From positions 1-64,000 of the forward strand of contig JAFKLL010000013.1 of NCBI GenBank assembly GCA_017304845.1: a DNA stretch of 64,000 nt. The letters run 5' to 3'. A program made the translations under genes and the position numbers. The number at the start of each line of letters is the position of its first letter. Positions within the stretch are counted from its first letter, which is position 1. Below the pieces are notes generated by a model, which saw nothing but the letters and a program-made list of their open reading frames with translations, ran no database searches and was not told the DNA's origin. The DNA comes from Solirubrobacterales bacterium (lineage in GTDB: Bacteria > Actinomycetota > Thermoleophilia > Solirubrobacterales > 70-9). This document shows positions 34,323-42,244 of this stretch, piece by piece.

Positions 34323-35705
34323 CTACTTCCCTTCTTCGAAATCGAGCGGTCCGGCATAGGCCGACTCGCCCTTCATGTCGCCACGATTCGCCAGATCCCG
34401 GGCGTTCTCCCGGGCCTCGGCGGCCAGTGCCGAACGGTCCACGCCGATCGTCGCCGCGCCGGTCACCCGGTGGACGCCGTCGACCCAGACCTCGGCGACG
34501 CTGCGTGGCGTAGCGCCGTACACGATCTGTTGGAAAGGATCGTGGAGGACCGCCAGCTCCGGTCCGTTGCCATCGAGCAGGACCACGTCGGCCCGCTTGC
34601 CGGCCTCCAGGGAACCGACCTCGTTCTCGAGGCCGAGCGCCCGGGCGCCGCCGATGGTCGCCATCTCCAACACCTCGGGCGCCGTCATCGCGGTCGCCTC
34701 GAGCTTGTGGATCTTCTGCAGCAGGGCGGCCGACTTGATCGCGCCGAACATGTCCTGCGAATCGTTGGAGGCCGCGCCGTCGGTGCCGATCCCGACCCGG
34801 ACGCCTTCGCGCCGGAGCCGCGGCACCGGGCAGACCCCGGAGGCGAGGATCATGTTCGCGACCGGGTTGTGGGCGACCGCCACGTCGCGCGAGGCGAGCA
34901 GGCCGATGTCGTTCTCGGAGCACCAGATGCAGTGCCCGGCGATCACCTCGTGTTCGAGCAGCCCCTTGCGGTCGGCGTGCTCGATCGTGTCGCAGCCATG
35001 ACTCAGCTTCGACTCGGTCACCTCCTCGCGCACCTCGGCGAGATGCGTGTGGACCGCCCAGCCGTGTTCGGCGCAGGCGGCGATGGTCCGGTCGAAGAGC
35101 TCGTCGGAGATGCCGAGCACCGTGCCGACCCCGGCCCGGAAGCCGATCAGCTCCTCGGACGAGATCCGGTCGGCCAGCGCCTCGTGCTCGGCCATGAAGA
35201 CGTCGGCCGGGGGCGCGCCGTCGAACATGTCCTCGGCGCCGAAGCTGACCAGCCCGCGCATGCCCATCTCGGCCAGGCCGTCGACCGCGCCGAGCGAGGC
35301 CAGCGAACCCAGGTTCCGGTGGCAGGACATGTCGTTGACGGTGGTGATGCCGCTCTCCAGCATCTCGACCGCCTTGAGGCGGGTGCCGAGCGCGACCTGC
35401 TCCCGGGTGATCTTGAGGCCCGACGGGTTCACCACCCGCTCGAACCACTCCCAGAGCACGGCGGTCTCGCCCATGCCGGTGATCAGGCCCTCGGTCAGGT
35501 GGGTGTGGGCGTTGACGAAGCCGGGCAGGACGATGCCGTTGCCGTCGCCGACCACGGTCGCATCCGGGTTGGCCGCGATCAGCTCCTCGGCCTTGCCGAC
35601 CGAGCTGATCGAGCCGTCCTCGGCGAAGGCGACCGCGCCGTCGCGGATCGCTCCGCCCGGGCCCATGGTCAGGGCCCAGGCGCCACGAACGATTGTCGTG
35701 CTCAT
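34323..35705 (-). CDS. amidohydrolase, AtzA/TrzN/MtaD-type aminohydrolase
   Basis: This 460-aa enzyme has the metal site LPGFVNAHTHLTEGL (HxH), the substrate-helix HTHLAEV, a third His in GHCIW, and the catalytic Asp in GIGTDGAASND. That pattern is subtype III cytosine/guanine-deaminase-like (AtzA, TrzN, guanine deaminase, SAH/MTA deaminase). It should hydrolytically deaminate, or remove a leaving group from, an N-heterocycle. It overlaps the transporter permease gene by 4 bp, linking hydrolysis with import. A paralogue lies at 51485-52990. Confidence 0.88.
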   Translation of the reverse strand: MSTTIVRGAWALTMGPGGAIRDGAVAFAEDGSISSVGKAEELIAANPDATVVGDGNGIVLPGFVNAHTHLTEGLITGMGETAVLWEWFERVVNPSGLKITREQVALGTRLKAVEMLESGITTVNDMSCHRNLGSLASLGAVDGLAEMGMRGLVSFGAEDMFDGAPPADVFMAEHEALADRISSEELIGFRAGVGTVLGISDELFDRTIAACAEHGWAVHTHLAEVREEVTESKLSHGCDTIEHADRKGLLEHEVIAGHCIWCSENDIGLLASRDVAVAHNPVANMILASGVCPVPRLRREGVRVGIGTDGAASNDSQDMFGAIKSAALLQKIHKLEATAMTAPEVLEMATIGGARALGLENEVGSLEAGKRADVVLLDGNGPELAVLHDPFQQIVYGATPRSVAEVWVDGVHRVTGAATIGVDRSALAAEARENARDLANRGDMKGESAYAGPLDFEEGK

Positions 35706-36526
35706 GCCTTCTCCTCGACCTCGAGGTGGAGGCCCTCGCCCTCGCTCTCACGCGACTCGTAGTACCAGGGCAGCAGCAGCCGCTCCAGCAGGGTCACGAA
35801 GAGGAAGAGCAGGATGCCGATCAGCGCCAGGGTGAAGATCACCGCGAACATCTCGGTGGTGGCGGTCTGGTTGTTGAGCACCAACACCAGGTAGCCGAGA
35901 CCCTCGGAGGCACCCACCCATTCGGCGAAGACCGCGCCGATGACCGACAGCGCCGCCGCGACCTTCAGCCCGGAGAACATGAAGGGCAGGGCTGCCGGCA
36001 GCTGCGCCTTGCGGAAGCGCTGCCAGGAGTTGGCCTTCAGGGTCTTGAGCAGGTTCATCAGCTCCGGCTCCACGGCCCGCAGGCCGTCGATCGTGTTGAC
36101 CGCGATCGGGAAGAAGCTGACCAGCATGATCACGATCACCTTCGGCCGCATGTCGAAGCCGGTCCAGATGACCAGCAGCGGCGCGATCGCCGGGATCGGC
36201 ACCATCTGCGAGACGACCAGCCAGGGGTAGATCGCCCGTTCGACCTTGCGGGAGCTGCGGATCAGGACCGCCAGGCCGACGCCGAGCGCGATCGCGGCGA
36301 GGAAGCCGAGCGCGATCTCCTTGATCGTCACCCAGGCGTTCTCGATCAGCATCGTCCGGTTCTCCCAGAGCGACTTGGCGATGTCGGTCGGGGGCGGCAG
36401 GGTCGATTCCTTGACGTCGCCGAGCACCACGTAGAGCTGCCAGGCAGCGAGGACGAAGATGGCGAACAGGACCGGCGGCAGGACCGCAGCCGCGATCCGC
36501 CGTGATTTGCTTCCACGGGCGAACAT
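35702..36526 (-). CDS. NitT/TauT-type ABC transporter permease
   Basis: The 274-aa product has six membrane helices and the BPD_transp_1 EAA-loop region (ELMNLLKTLKANSWQRFRKAQLPAALPFMFSGLKVAAALSVIGAV; the G-x-x-x-A-x-x-x-x-P pattern). Residues WTGFDMRPKVIVIMLVSFFP are typical of the SsuC/TauC/ThiX-type. It forms the channel of an importer with the ATPase (36526-37350) and the binding protein (37398-38423). Its start overlaps the ATPase stop (TGATG). Confidence 0.92.
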   Translation of the reverse strand: MFARGSKSRRIAAAVLPPVLFAIFVLAAWQLYVVLGDVKESTLPPPTDIAKSLWENRTMLIENAWVTIKEIALGFLAAIALGVGLAVLIRSSRKVERAIYPWLVVSQMVPIPAIAPLLVIWTGFDMRPKVIVIMLVSFFPIAVNTIDGLRAVEPELMNLLKTLKANSWQRFRKAQLPAALPFMFSGLKVAAALSVIGAVFAEWVGASEGLGYLVLVLNNQTATTEMFAVIFTLALIGILLFLFVTLLERLLLPWYYESRESEGEGLHLEVEEKA

Positions 36527-37350
36527 CAGAGCTGCTCCTCCAGGGTCGGGCGATCGTCGTAGAAGGCACCACCGCCGGCGGCGGCCTCCTCGAGCGGACG
36601 CAGAAGCTTCTGCTTGAGCAGCAGGAACTCGGGTGACATCGATACCTCCGCCTTACGCGGCCGCGGCAGGGTCACGTCCACGCAGAGCGAGACGCGGCCC
36701 GGGCGGCCGGACATCACGTACACCCGGTCGGAGAGGTAGATCGCCTCCTCGACGTCGTGGGTGACGAAAAGAATGGTCTTGCGGTCCTCCTGCCAGACAT
36801 CCAGGAGCCACTCCTGCATGTTGGCGCGGGTCAACGCGTCGAGCGCACCGAACGGTTCGTCCAGCAGCATCACGTCGCGGCCCGCGAGGAAGGTCCGCAG
36901 CAGGGCGGCGCGCTGCTTCATGCCGCCGGAGAGCTTGGCCGGCCAGTGCTTCTCGAAGCCGGCCAGCCCGAAGCGCTCGAACTCGGCCATCGCCTTCTGG
37001 TGCGCTTCCTTCTTGCGCACCCCGTTGAGCTCCAGCCCGAGCGTGGTGTTGTCGAGCACGGTGCGCCAGGGCATGAGGCAATCGCGCTGCGGCATGTAGC
37101 CGACCGAGCCCAACAGTTCGTCGGGCTCCCGGCCGTCGAGCAGCACGGAGCCGCTCGACGGCCGGATCAGCCCGGCGATGATGTTGAAGAGAGTCGACTT
37201 ACCGCAACCAGACGGCCCCACGATCGAGACGAACTCGCCATCGCCGATCTCGATGCCGACGTCCCTCAGGGCGGTGACGTTCTCACCGCCACCAGCCCCC
37301 TTGTAGGTCTTCGAGAGACCTTCGATCTTGAGTTTCGTACCTGCCTGCAA
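36526..37350 (-). CDS. NitT/TauT-type ABC transporter ATP-binding protein
   Basis: The product is about 274 aa, with Walker A GPSGCGKST, Q-loop YMPQRDCLMPW, signature LSGGMKQRAALLR, Walker B MLLDEPFGALD and H-loop VTHDVEEA. This is the SsuB/TauB class. The Shine-Dalgarno AGGAGG (37359-37364) is 8 nt from TTG 37350 but only 2 nt from the longer in-frame TTG 37356, so I start at 37350. It powers import of the substrate captured by the downstream-listed lipoprotein. Confidence 0.92.
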   Translation of the reverse strand: MQAGTKLKIEGLSKTYKGAGGGENVTALRDVGIEIGDGEFVSIVGPSGCGKSTLFNIIAGLIRPSSGSVLLDGREPDELLGSVGYMPQRDCLMPWRTVLDNTTLGLELNGVRKKEAHQKAMAEFERFGLAGFEKHWPAKLSGGMKQRAALLRTFLAGRDVMLLDEPFGALDALTRANMQEWLLDVWQEDRKTILFVTHDVEEAIYLSDRVYVMSGRPGRVSLCVDVTLPRPRKAEVSMSPEFLLLKQKLLRPLEEAAAGGGAFYDDRPTLEEQL

Positions 37351-37397
37351 AGTCAACTCCTCCTTACTTCTTACTTACTGCCTGCGATGACCCCGGT

Positions 37398-38423
37398 TCA
37401 CTCTTTGGGCTGAGTGAACTGGGTGGTCGCGTAGCGGTCGGGCGCGATCGGCTTGTCGGCCAGACCGTTGTCGATCATGAACTGGGACAGGGACTCCAGG
37501 TTCTTCTGGTTGAACTGCCCGAACGTCTTCGACGGACCGAGCAGCGGAATCCATGCGTCGAACGACTTCATGGCCAGATCCTTGTCGATCCCCTGGGTCT
37601 GGGAGATCAGATCGTCGATCGCCTGCTGCGGGTCGGCCAGCGCATCCTGGTAGCCCTTGATGGTGGCGTCGACGAAGCCCTGCATCAGGTCGGGGTCGTC
37701 ACCGATCTTGGACTCGGTCGAGAAGACGACCAGGCCCGGGTAGGACGGTCCGCCGTTCTCGTCGAGCGCGAACGACCGGGTCGGGTAGCCGTCCGCCTCG
37801 ACCTGCACCCCGTCGGCCGGGATGAAGCCGGTGAAGGCCTTGACCTTGCCGCTCTCCAGCGCCTGGACGCCGTTGAAGCCGATGGTCACCACGTCGGCGT
37901 CATCGGGGTTGCCGCCGGCGTCCTTCATGATCGTGTCGAGGATCGCGTTGTCCGACGGGACGCCGGTGACGCCCACGGTCTGACCCTCGAGCTGCTTCGG
38001 ATCGGTGATGTCGCTGTCCTCGAGAGTGATCAGGCCACCCGGCGGGCGCTGCGCGATCGCCATGATCCCCTGGGCTTCGCGGCCGTCGTTGATCTGGGTC
38101 GCGAGGTCGATGCCGTCGGCGATGCCGAACTCGGCCTTGCCGGCGTCGATCAGCTTCAGGGTGTCGGCGGTCGAGGTCGGTTCGATCACCTTCAGGTTGA
38201 TCCCGTTGTCCTCGTAGTAGCCCTTCTGCAGCGCCTCGTAGATGCCCGAGTGAACCGCGCCGGGCACGAAGTCGAGCACCAGGGTCGCGTCCTGGGTGCC
38301 ACTGCCGGAACCGCCATCCGAGCTGTCGTCGTCGCTCGATCCACAGGCCGCGACGCCCACCGCCAGGGTGAAGGCGGCGACAAGCAGAAGCATCGCCTTC
38401 TTCCAATTGGTCTTGAAACTCAT
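37398..38423 (-). CDS. ABC substrate-binding lipoprotein (NMT1/THI5-SsuA-like)
   Basis: This 341-aa lipoprotein has the lipobox AVGVAACGSS and a Ser/Gly/Asp linker. The mature part is an NMT1/THI5-like bilobed binding protein: LVLDFVPGAVHSGIYEALQKGYYEDNGINL start, LIDAGKAEFGIADGI, and GQTVGVTGVPSDN. NMT1-like proteins commonly carry pyrimidine, thiamine-precursor or riboflavin-like ligands. The first gene of the importer trio, it is separated by 77 bp from the aldolase gene upstream, where a second promoter could lie. Confidence 0.92.
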   Translation of the reverse strand: MSFKTNWKKAMLLLVAAFTLAVGVAACGSSDDDSSDGGSGSGTQDATLVLDFVPGAVHSGIYEALQKGYYEDNGINLKVIEPTSTADTLKLIDAGKAEFGIADGIDLATQINDGREAQGIMAIAQRPPGGLITLEDSDITDPKQLEGQTVGVTGVPSDNAILDTIMKDAGGNPDDADVVTIGFNGVQALESGKVKAFTGFIPADGVQVEADGYPTRSFALDENGGPSYPGLVVFSTESKIGDDPDLMQGFVDATIKGYQDALADPQQAIDDLISQTQGIDKDLAMKSFDAWIPLLGPSKTFGQFNQKNLESLSQFMIDNGLADKPIAPDRYATTQFTQPKE

Positions 38424-38500
38424 GAGTCCTCTCTCTTCCTCTCTGTTTGTCAGTCGAAATCACCCATCCGGTGTCAATCAGACGGGCTCACCGCGATCAC

Positions 38501-39163
38501 TCAAGAATCCCTTCCATACCTCCATCGCAGCCAGGCCCATGCCCGGCTGGTCTCCTTTTCGAACCACCTGGAACGGGGCTTCAGACGGTCGGTTCCCCAA
38601 CCGTCGTCGGGGGCGAGCCCCCGCCCGACCAGGCATCTCTCCTCCAGGTAGCGGGCACGGACCACCGCGTTCGCCAGGCAAAGCCCGGTGGCGATGGAAC
38701 CGTTTCCGCGGATCAGCAGGCAATCAGCGCTGCCGAGGTCTTCCGCGATCTCCCGACCCGCCTCGGGGTCGGCGACCAGATCGGTGCGGCCGCAGACCGC
38801 CACCTCCCCGGCCAGACCGGCCAGACCGTGCACCAGAGGCGGAACTTCGCCTCTGGCGCCGGCCTCGACCGCCGCCGGGGAATGGGTCCGGCAGATCGCG
38901 TTCACGTCTTCTCTCGCCGCGTACACGGCGGCGTGCATCGGCACTTCGAGCGGTACGTCGGTGGCGCCCTCCGCGGGGCGGCCGTCGACGATCTCGTACA
39001 CGTCGTTTTCACCGGCCGCGCCGAGCGGGCGGGTGGCGGTGATCATGAACCCGTCGACGGTCCTGGCGGACACGTGCCCGAAGGCCTCCACCAGGCCGGC
39101 CTCGGTGATGATCCGAGCCGCTTCGGCCACATCGGCCCGGGTTGTCGGCGGGATCCCGGCCAC
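38501..39163 (-). CDS. class II aldolase/adducin family protein
   Basis: The 220-aa product matches AraD/FucA fold blocks: ARIITEAGLVEAFGHVSAR (SGN/GHVS phosphate-site helix), PLEVPMHAAVYAAREDVNAICRTHSP (two metal His), LIRGNGSIATG and the C-terminal AVVRARYLEER helix. These zinc enzymes cleave or decarboxylate hydroxy-/keto-acid compounds. The stop is adjacent to the DUF1989 gene start side (1-bp spacing), so it is in one operon with the hydrolases. It could act on a carbon-chain product after ring opening. Confidence 0.85.
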   Translation of the reverse strand: MAGIPPTTRADVAEAARIITEAGLVEAFGHVSARTVDGFMITATRPLGAAGENDVYEIVDGRPAEGATDVPLEVPMHAAVYAAREDVNAICRTHSPAAVEAGARGEVPPLVHGLAGLAGEVAVCGRTDLVADPEAGREIAEDLGSADCLLIRGNGSIATGLCLANAVVRARYLEERCLVGRGLAPDDGWGTDRLKPRSRWFEKETSRAWAWLRWRYGRDS

Positions 39164-39745
39164 TCAGTCGCTCGTTCGAAGGGCCATCGGCGTCGGGTTG
39201 AAGGCATTGACCGCGGAGATGTCCTGGGGGCAGGCGGAGAGCGCCACCGTCATGTCCTCCAGGACCTCCATCGCGATCGTCGAGCCGGCCGGGTGGGGCG
39301 GCTCGTAGGTCACGATCTTCCCGTCCTCGATCTGGTTGTTCATGAAGACGTTCCAGCACATCTCGCCGCGCAGCGGCAGGTCCATGCCCTCGATCGCCGT
39401 TTCCAGCGAGAGCAGGCAGGAGCCGTGGTCGGGGGCGTCGTAGTCGATCGCGTAGCGTTCCGGATCGCAGCAGGGTACGACCAAGTCGTGTCGGCCGACG
39501 TCGTCGCGCAGGATCTTGAGCAGCGGTCGCCGGTGGTTGGAGAGGATCGTGTCTCCCACCTCGGGCACCAGCTTGCCTACCGAGGAGACGGTGTGGCTGG
39601 GCGACAGGTACTCGTCCGGGTCGCCGGCCAGCCAGGCCGTGAAGTCCCCGACCTGCTGACCCTCGAGGTCGACGATCTCCAGGGTCTGACCCTTCTTCAC
39701 TTCCATGGTCCGCGCCTCGCGGGCGGGCACGATCACCTCAGCCAT
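39164..39745 (-). CDS. DUF1989 (urea-carboxylase-associated) family protein
   Basis: The 193-aa product has the DUF1989 signature blocks: VPAREARTMEVKKGQTLEIVDLEGQQVGDF, YLSPSHTVSSVGKLVPEVGD, CCDPERYAIDY and a closing NPTPMALR. Family members accompany urea/guanidine carboxylase genes, and their exact chemistry is poorly known. Presence here suggests a carboxylated-N or guanidino intermediate is released. It overlaps the amidohydrolase upstream by 8 bp. Confidence 0.88.
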   Translation of the reverse strand: MAEVIVPAREARTMEVKKGQTLEIVDLEGQQVGDFTAWLAGDPDEYLSPSHTVSSVGKLVPEVGDTILSNHRRPLLKILRDDVGRHDLVVPCCDPERYAIDYDAPDHGSCLLSLETAIEGMDLPLRGEMCWNVFMNNQIEDGKIVTYEPPHPAGSTIAMEVLEDMTVALSACPQDISAVNAFNPTPMALRTSD

Positions 39746-40901
39746 TGTTCTCCTTGATTTCGCAGGCGCCGTCCGGCGCCGGGGTGTTACGAGACCTGAG
39801 CGCCCGCACCTCGCCGTCGATCACGACGGCGGCGATGCCGGGGATGTCCCCGTACTCGATCGACTCGAGCGGACCGTCCTGGGACGAGCCGAGCGGGCGG
39901 AAGCAGCAGAAGAGGTCGGCGGGGCGGCCGATGTCGAGCACGCCCTGGTCGACCCCGAGCACGGCGCCGTTGTTGCCGGTGGCGAGCGCGATCGCCTTGG
40001 TCGCCGGCATCCCGCAGAGCGAGGAGATCTCGCAGACGGTCTTGATCATCCCGAGCGGCATGACGCCGGTCCCCGTAGGGGTGTCGGTGGCGAGCACGAT
40101 CCGGTCGAGCAGATCCTGGTCCCAGCCCAGCTCGATGATCTCCATGCTGGAGCGAAGGTTCCCGGCCTGGACGAGCTGGATCGCGCCCGGCGCGTCGAAC
40201 AGCTGCGGCAGATCGTCGTCCGGCAGGGCGGTGGTGCCCCCGTTGGCGTGGCCGATGATGTCGCAGCGGAGGGCGAGCACGTCCTCGATCGTGACCGGCG
40301 AGGAGTCGGGGATCGAGGCGCCCCCGGTGTGGTTCATGACCACGAAGCCCTGCTCCTGGGCGGCCCGCACCAGCGGCGCCGCGTCGGCCTGGGGGCTGAA
40401 GTCGCCGAAGCCGACCTTGGCCAGCCAGACGCCCTTCTCCTTCAGCTCGGCGAAATCGGCGGGCTCCAGGGTCGGCTCGATGATCACCGAGCCGGCCAGG
40501 ACCTTGACCCCGCCGGGGCGGAAGCTCTCGAAGGCGCGCTGGGCGGCGACGGCCAGGGCCTTCACTCCCTCGCGGTCCTTCGGCCTCCCCGGCAGGTGCA
40601 CCTCGGAGGCCGACATCATGGTGGTGACGCCACCATGCATGGAGGACTCAATCCATCCGAGGGTTCCCTGCCGGGGAGTCCAATCGCCGAAGACTACGTG
40701 CGCATGTGAGTCGATCAGGCCGGGGCAGGCGACCGCGCCGCCGGCATCGAGCACCGCGTCCGGACCCGGCCCGGTCTCGAACCCGGCGATGATCCCGTCC
40801 TCGACGCGGATCACCTCCGGGGTGGCGACGTCGTCGCCCAGCCGGCCGGTGACCATGCCGGAGAGATTGCGGATCTCCAGGGTTCGGCCGGCGCGGTCCA
40901 T
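39738..40901 (-). CDS. amidohydrolase, enamidase-like
   Basis: The 387-aa protein has HxH in LIDSHAHVVFGDW, a Lys in the ELKEKGVWLAKVGFG strand that could be the carboxylated ligand, and His residues in VMNHTGG and IGHANGG. The Asp in VLATDTPTG completes the site. This combination and length resemble the enamidase/imidazolonepropionase-like branch, which opens cyclic amides or enamides and is known from nicotinate breakdown. The start ATG 40901 is 5 bp after the upstream stop; further upstream codons belong to the AA_synth gene. Confidence 0.8.
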   Translation of the reverse strand: MDRAGRTLEIRNLSGMVTGRLGDDVATPEVIRVEDGIIAGFETGPGPDAVLDAGGAVACPGLIDSHAHVVFGDWTPRQGTLGWIESSMHGGVTTMMSASEVHLPGRPKDREGVKALAVAAQRAFESFRPGGVKVLAGSVIIEPTLEPADFAELKEKGVWLAKVGFGDFSPQADAAPLVRAAQEQGFVVMNHTGGASIPDSSPVTIEDVLALRCDIIGHANGGTTALPDDDLPQLFDAPGAIQLVQAGNLRSSMEIIELGWDQDLLDRIVLATDTPTGTGVMPLGMIKTVCEISSLCGMPATKAIALATGNNGAVLGVDQGVLDIGRPADLFCCFRPLGSSQDGPLESIEYGDIPGIAAVVIDGEVRALRSRNTPAPDGACEIKENNG

Positions 40902-40906
40902 GGTCT

Positions 40907-41488
40907 CTACTCGACCTCTTCCTTGCTCTTGCCGCCGACGCGGGCGTTGAGCCGGCCGCGGGAGGCCACCGCGCCGATCAGGACGATCTCGTCCGGGGCG
41001 GGCGCGTCCTCGATCTGGACGGTGATCGTGTCGTAGTGCGACCGGACCCAGATCTCGTCCTTGTAACAGAGCGGAACGTCGACCGTGGCGCCGGGAGCGC
41101 ACTTCTTGGTGGTCGAAGGCAGCCAGGCCTTGCCACCGCCGAAGCCTTCCCGGAACGGGTTGCCGAAGGTGGTGGTCTTGGCGGCGTTGCCGTGCTCCTG
41201 CTCGCCGGCCGTGCCGACCACGACCGCCTTGCCGTGGCTCTCGACCTCGCCTCCGATCGCCTCGTTGACCCGTTCGCCGATCAGCTTCCCGAGACCGGCT
41301 GACGCTTCGATCAGCTGGGAGAGATCCTCGGTGAAGGGCTGATCGGCGTACGGGTTCTTGAAGACGACCGCGACCGCGGCCTTCTTCAGCGGGCCGCCGT
41401 CATCACCACGGCCGCCCTCGCTGTGCACCTCCTCGACGAAGGTGACGACCTTGCGGACTTCCACGTCCACGTTCAACTCAGAGCTCAC
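40907..41488 (-). CDS. AA_synth (DUF1185) family protein
   Basis: The 193-aa product opens with VRKVVTFVEEVHSEGGR and has AAVAVVFKNPYADQPFTEDL, HGKAVVVGTAGEQEHG, GGKAWLPSTTKKCAPGA and VLIGAVASRGRLNARVGG. This is the PF06684 (amino acid synthesis) pattern. Members often sit with cyclic-amide hydrolases but their reaction is unproven. In this operon it may act as a hydrolase or isomerase on a ring-opened intermediate. Start and neighbouring stop overlap by 4 bp (with the isochorismatase gene downstream). Confidence 0.8.
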   Translation of the reverse strand: MSSELNVDVEVRKVVTFVEEVHSEGGRGDDGGPLKKAAVAVVFKNPYADQPFTEDLSQLIEASAGLGKLIGERVNEAIGGEVESHGKAVVVGTAGEQEHGNAAKTTTFGNPFREGFGGGKAWLPSTTKKCAPGATVDVPLCYKDEIWVRSHYDTITVQIEDAPAPDEIVLIGAVASRGRLNARVGGKSKEEVE

Positions 41489-42243
41489 TTCGGCACCTCC
41501 TGGTCGGTGTTGGCGACGCCGGTCGGCGTGTTCGGCCCACAGGGACGGTCCGGAAGCGAACGGAAATACTCGATGACCTCATCGGTCTTCTTGACGTCCC
41601 CGTACTTCATCTGGATGTCGAGCAGATTGACCTTGTGCGAGATCATCGATCGGTCCCAGACGCATTCCTCAGGCACTATGGACCGATAGTTGTACTGGGT
41701 CGCGTCCACCGCGCTCGCCCGGACGCAGCCACTGGTGGTCGTTCCGGTGGTGATGACCGTGTCGGCGCCGAGGTAGATCAGGTAGTCGAGCAGGTGGGTG
41801 CCGTGGAAGGCGCTCGGCTTGTCCTTGACGAAATAGATGTCCTGGGGCTCGGGCTTCACCTCCTCGACGACCTCGTTGCCGAGCGAACCCTGGATGTCGG
41901 AGGCCTCGCCGGAGCGGTAGCTCTTCCAGTTCCAGGCGCCCTGGTCGAACCCGTCGGGACGCCGGTCCATGCCGGTGTAGACGATCGGGATCTGCTTCTC
42001 ACGGGCGGCCGCGATCAGGCGCTCCAGGTGCTTGACGCCCTCCCAGCCGCGTTCGCCGCAGGAGTAGCGCCACTTCTTGATCGACTCGAGGATCGGCTCG
42101 GGCACGTCGCCGACGAAGTTGTAGATCACGTCGACGACGAGCAGGACGGGCTTCTCACCGAAGCCCACGTCCTTGCCCCAACCCGCCGCCTCGAAGACCT
42201 GCCGGTCCTCCTCGGGTAGTACGTCGTCCCAGACGTTGGCCAT
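41485..42243 (-). CDS. isochorismatase-family amidohydrolase (maleamate / N-carbamoylsarcosine type)
   Basis: The 252-aa product has the family triad: Asp in LLVVDVIYNF, Lys in YFVKDKPSAF and Cys in TTGTTTSGCVRAS with the preceding cis-peptide. The long N-terminal extension (EEDRQVFEAAGWGKDVGFG) matches N-carbamoylsarcosine amidase and maleamate amidase. It should hydrolyse a linear amide or ureide, releasing ammonia (and CO2). Its start is 1 bp from the stop of the dihydropyrimidinase-like gene, consistent with ring opening followed by amide hydrolysis. Confidence 0.9.
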   Translation of the reverse strand: MANVWDDVLPEEDRQVFEAAGWGKDVGFGEKPVLLVVDVIYNFVGDVPEPILESIKKWRYSCGERGWEGVKHLERLIAAAREKQIPIVYTGMDRRPDGFDQGAWNWKSYRSGEASDIQGSLGNEVVEEVKPEPQDIYFVKDKPSAFHGTHLLDYLIYLGADTVITTGTTTSGCVRASAVDATQYNYRSIVPEECVWDRSMISHKVNLLDIQMKYGDVKKTDEVIEYFRSLPDRPCGPNTPTGVANTDQEVPK

Positions 42244-42244
42244 C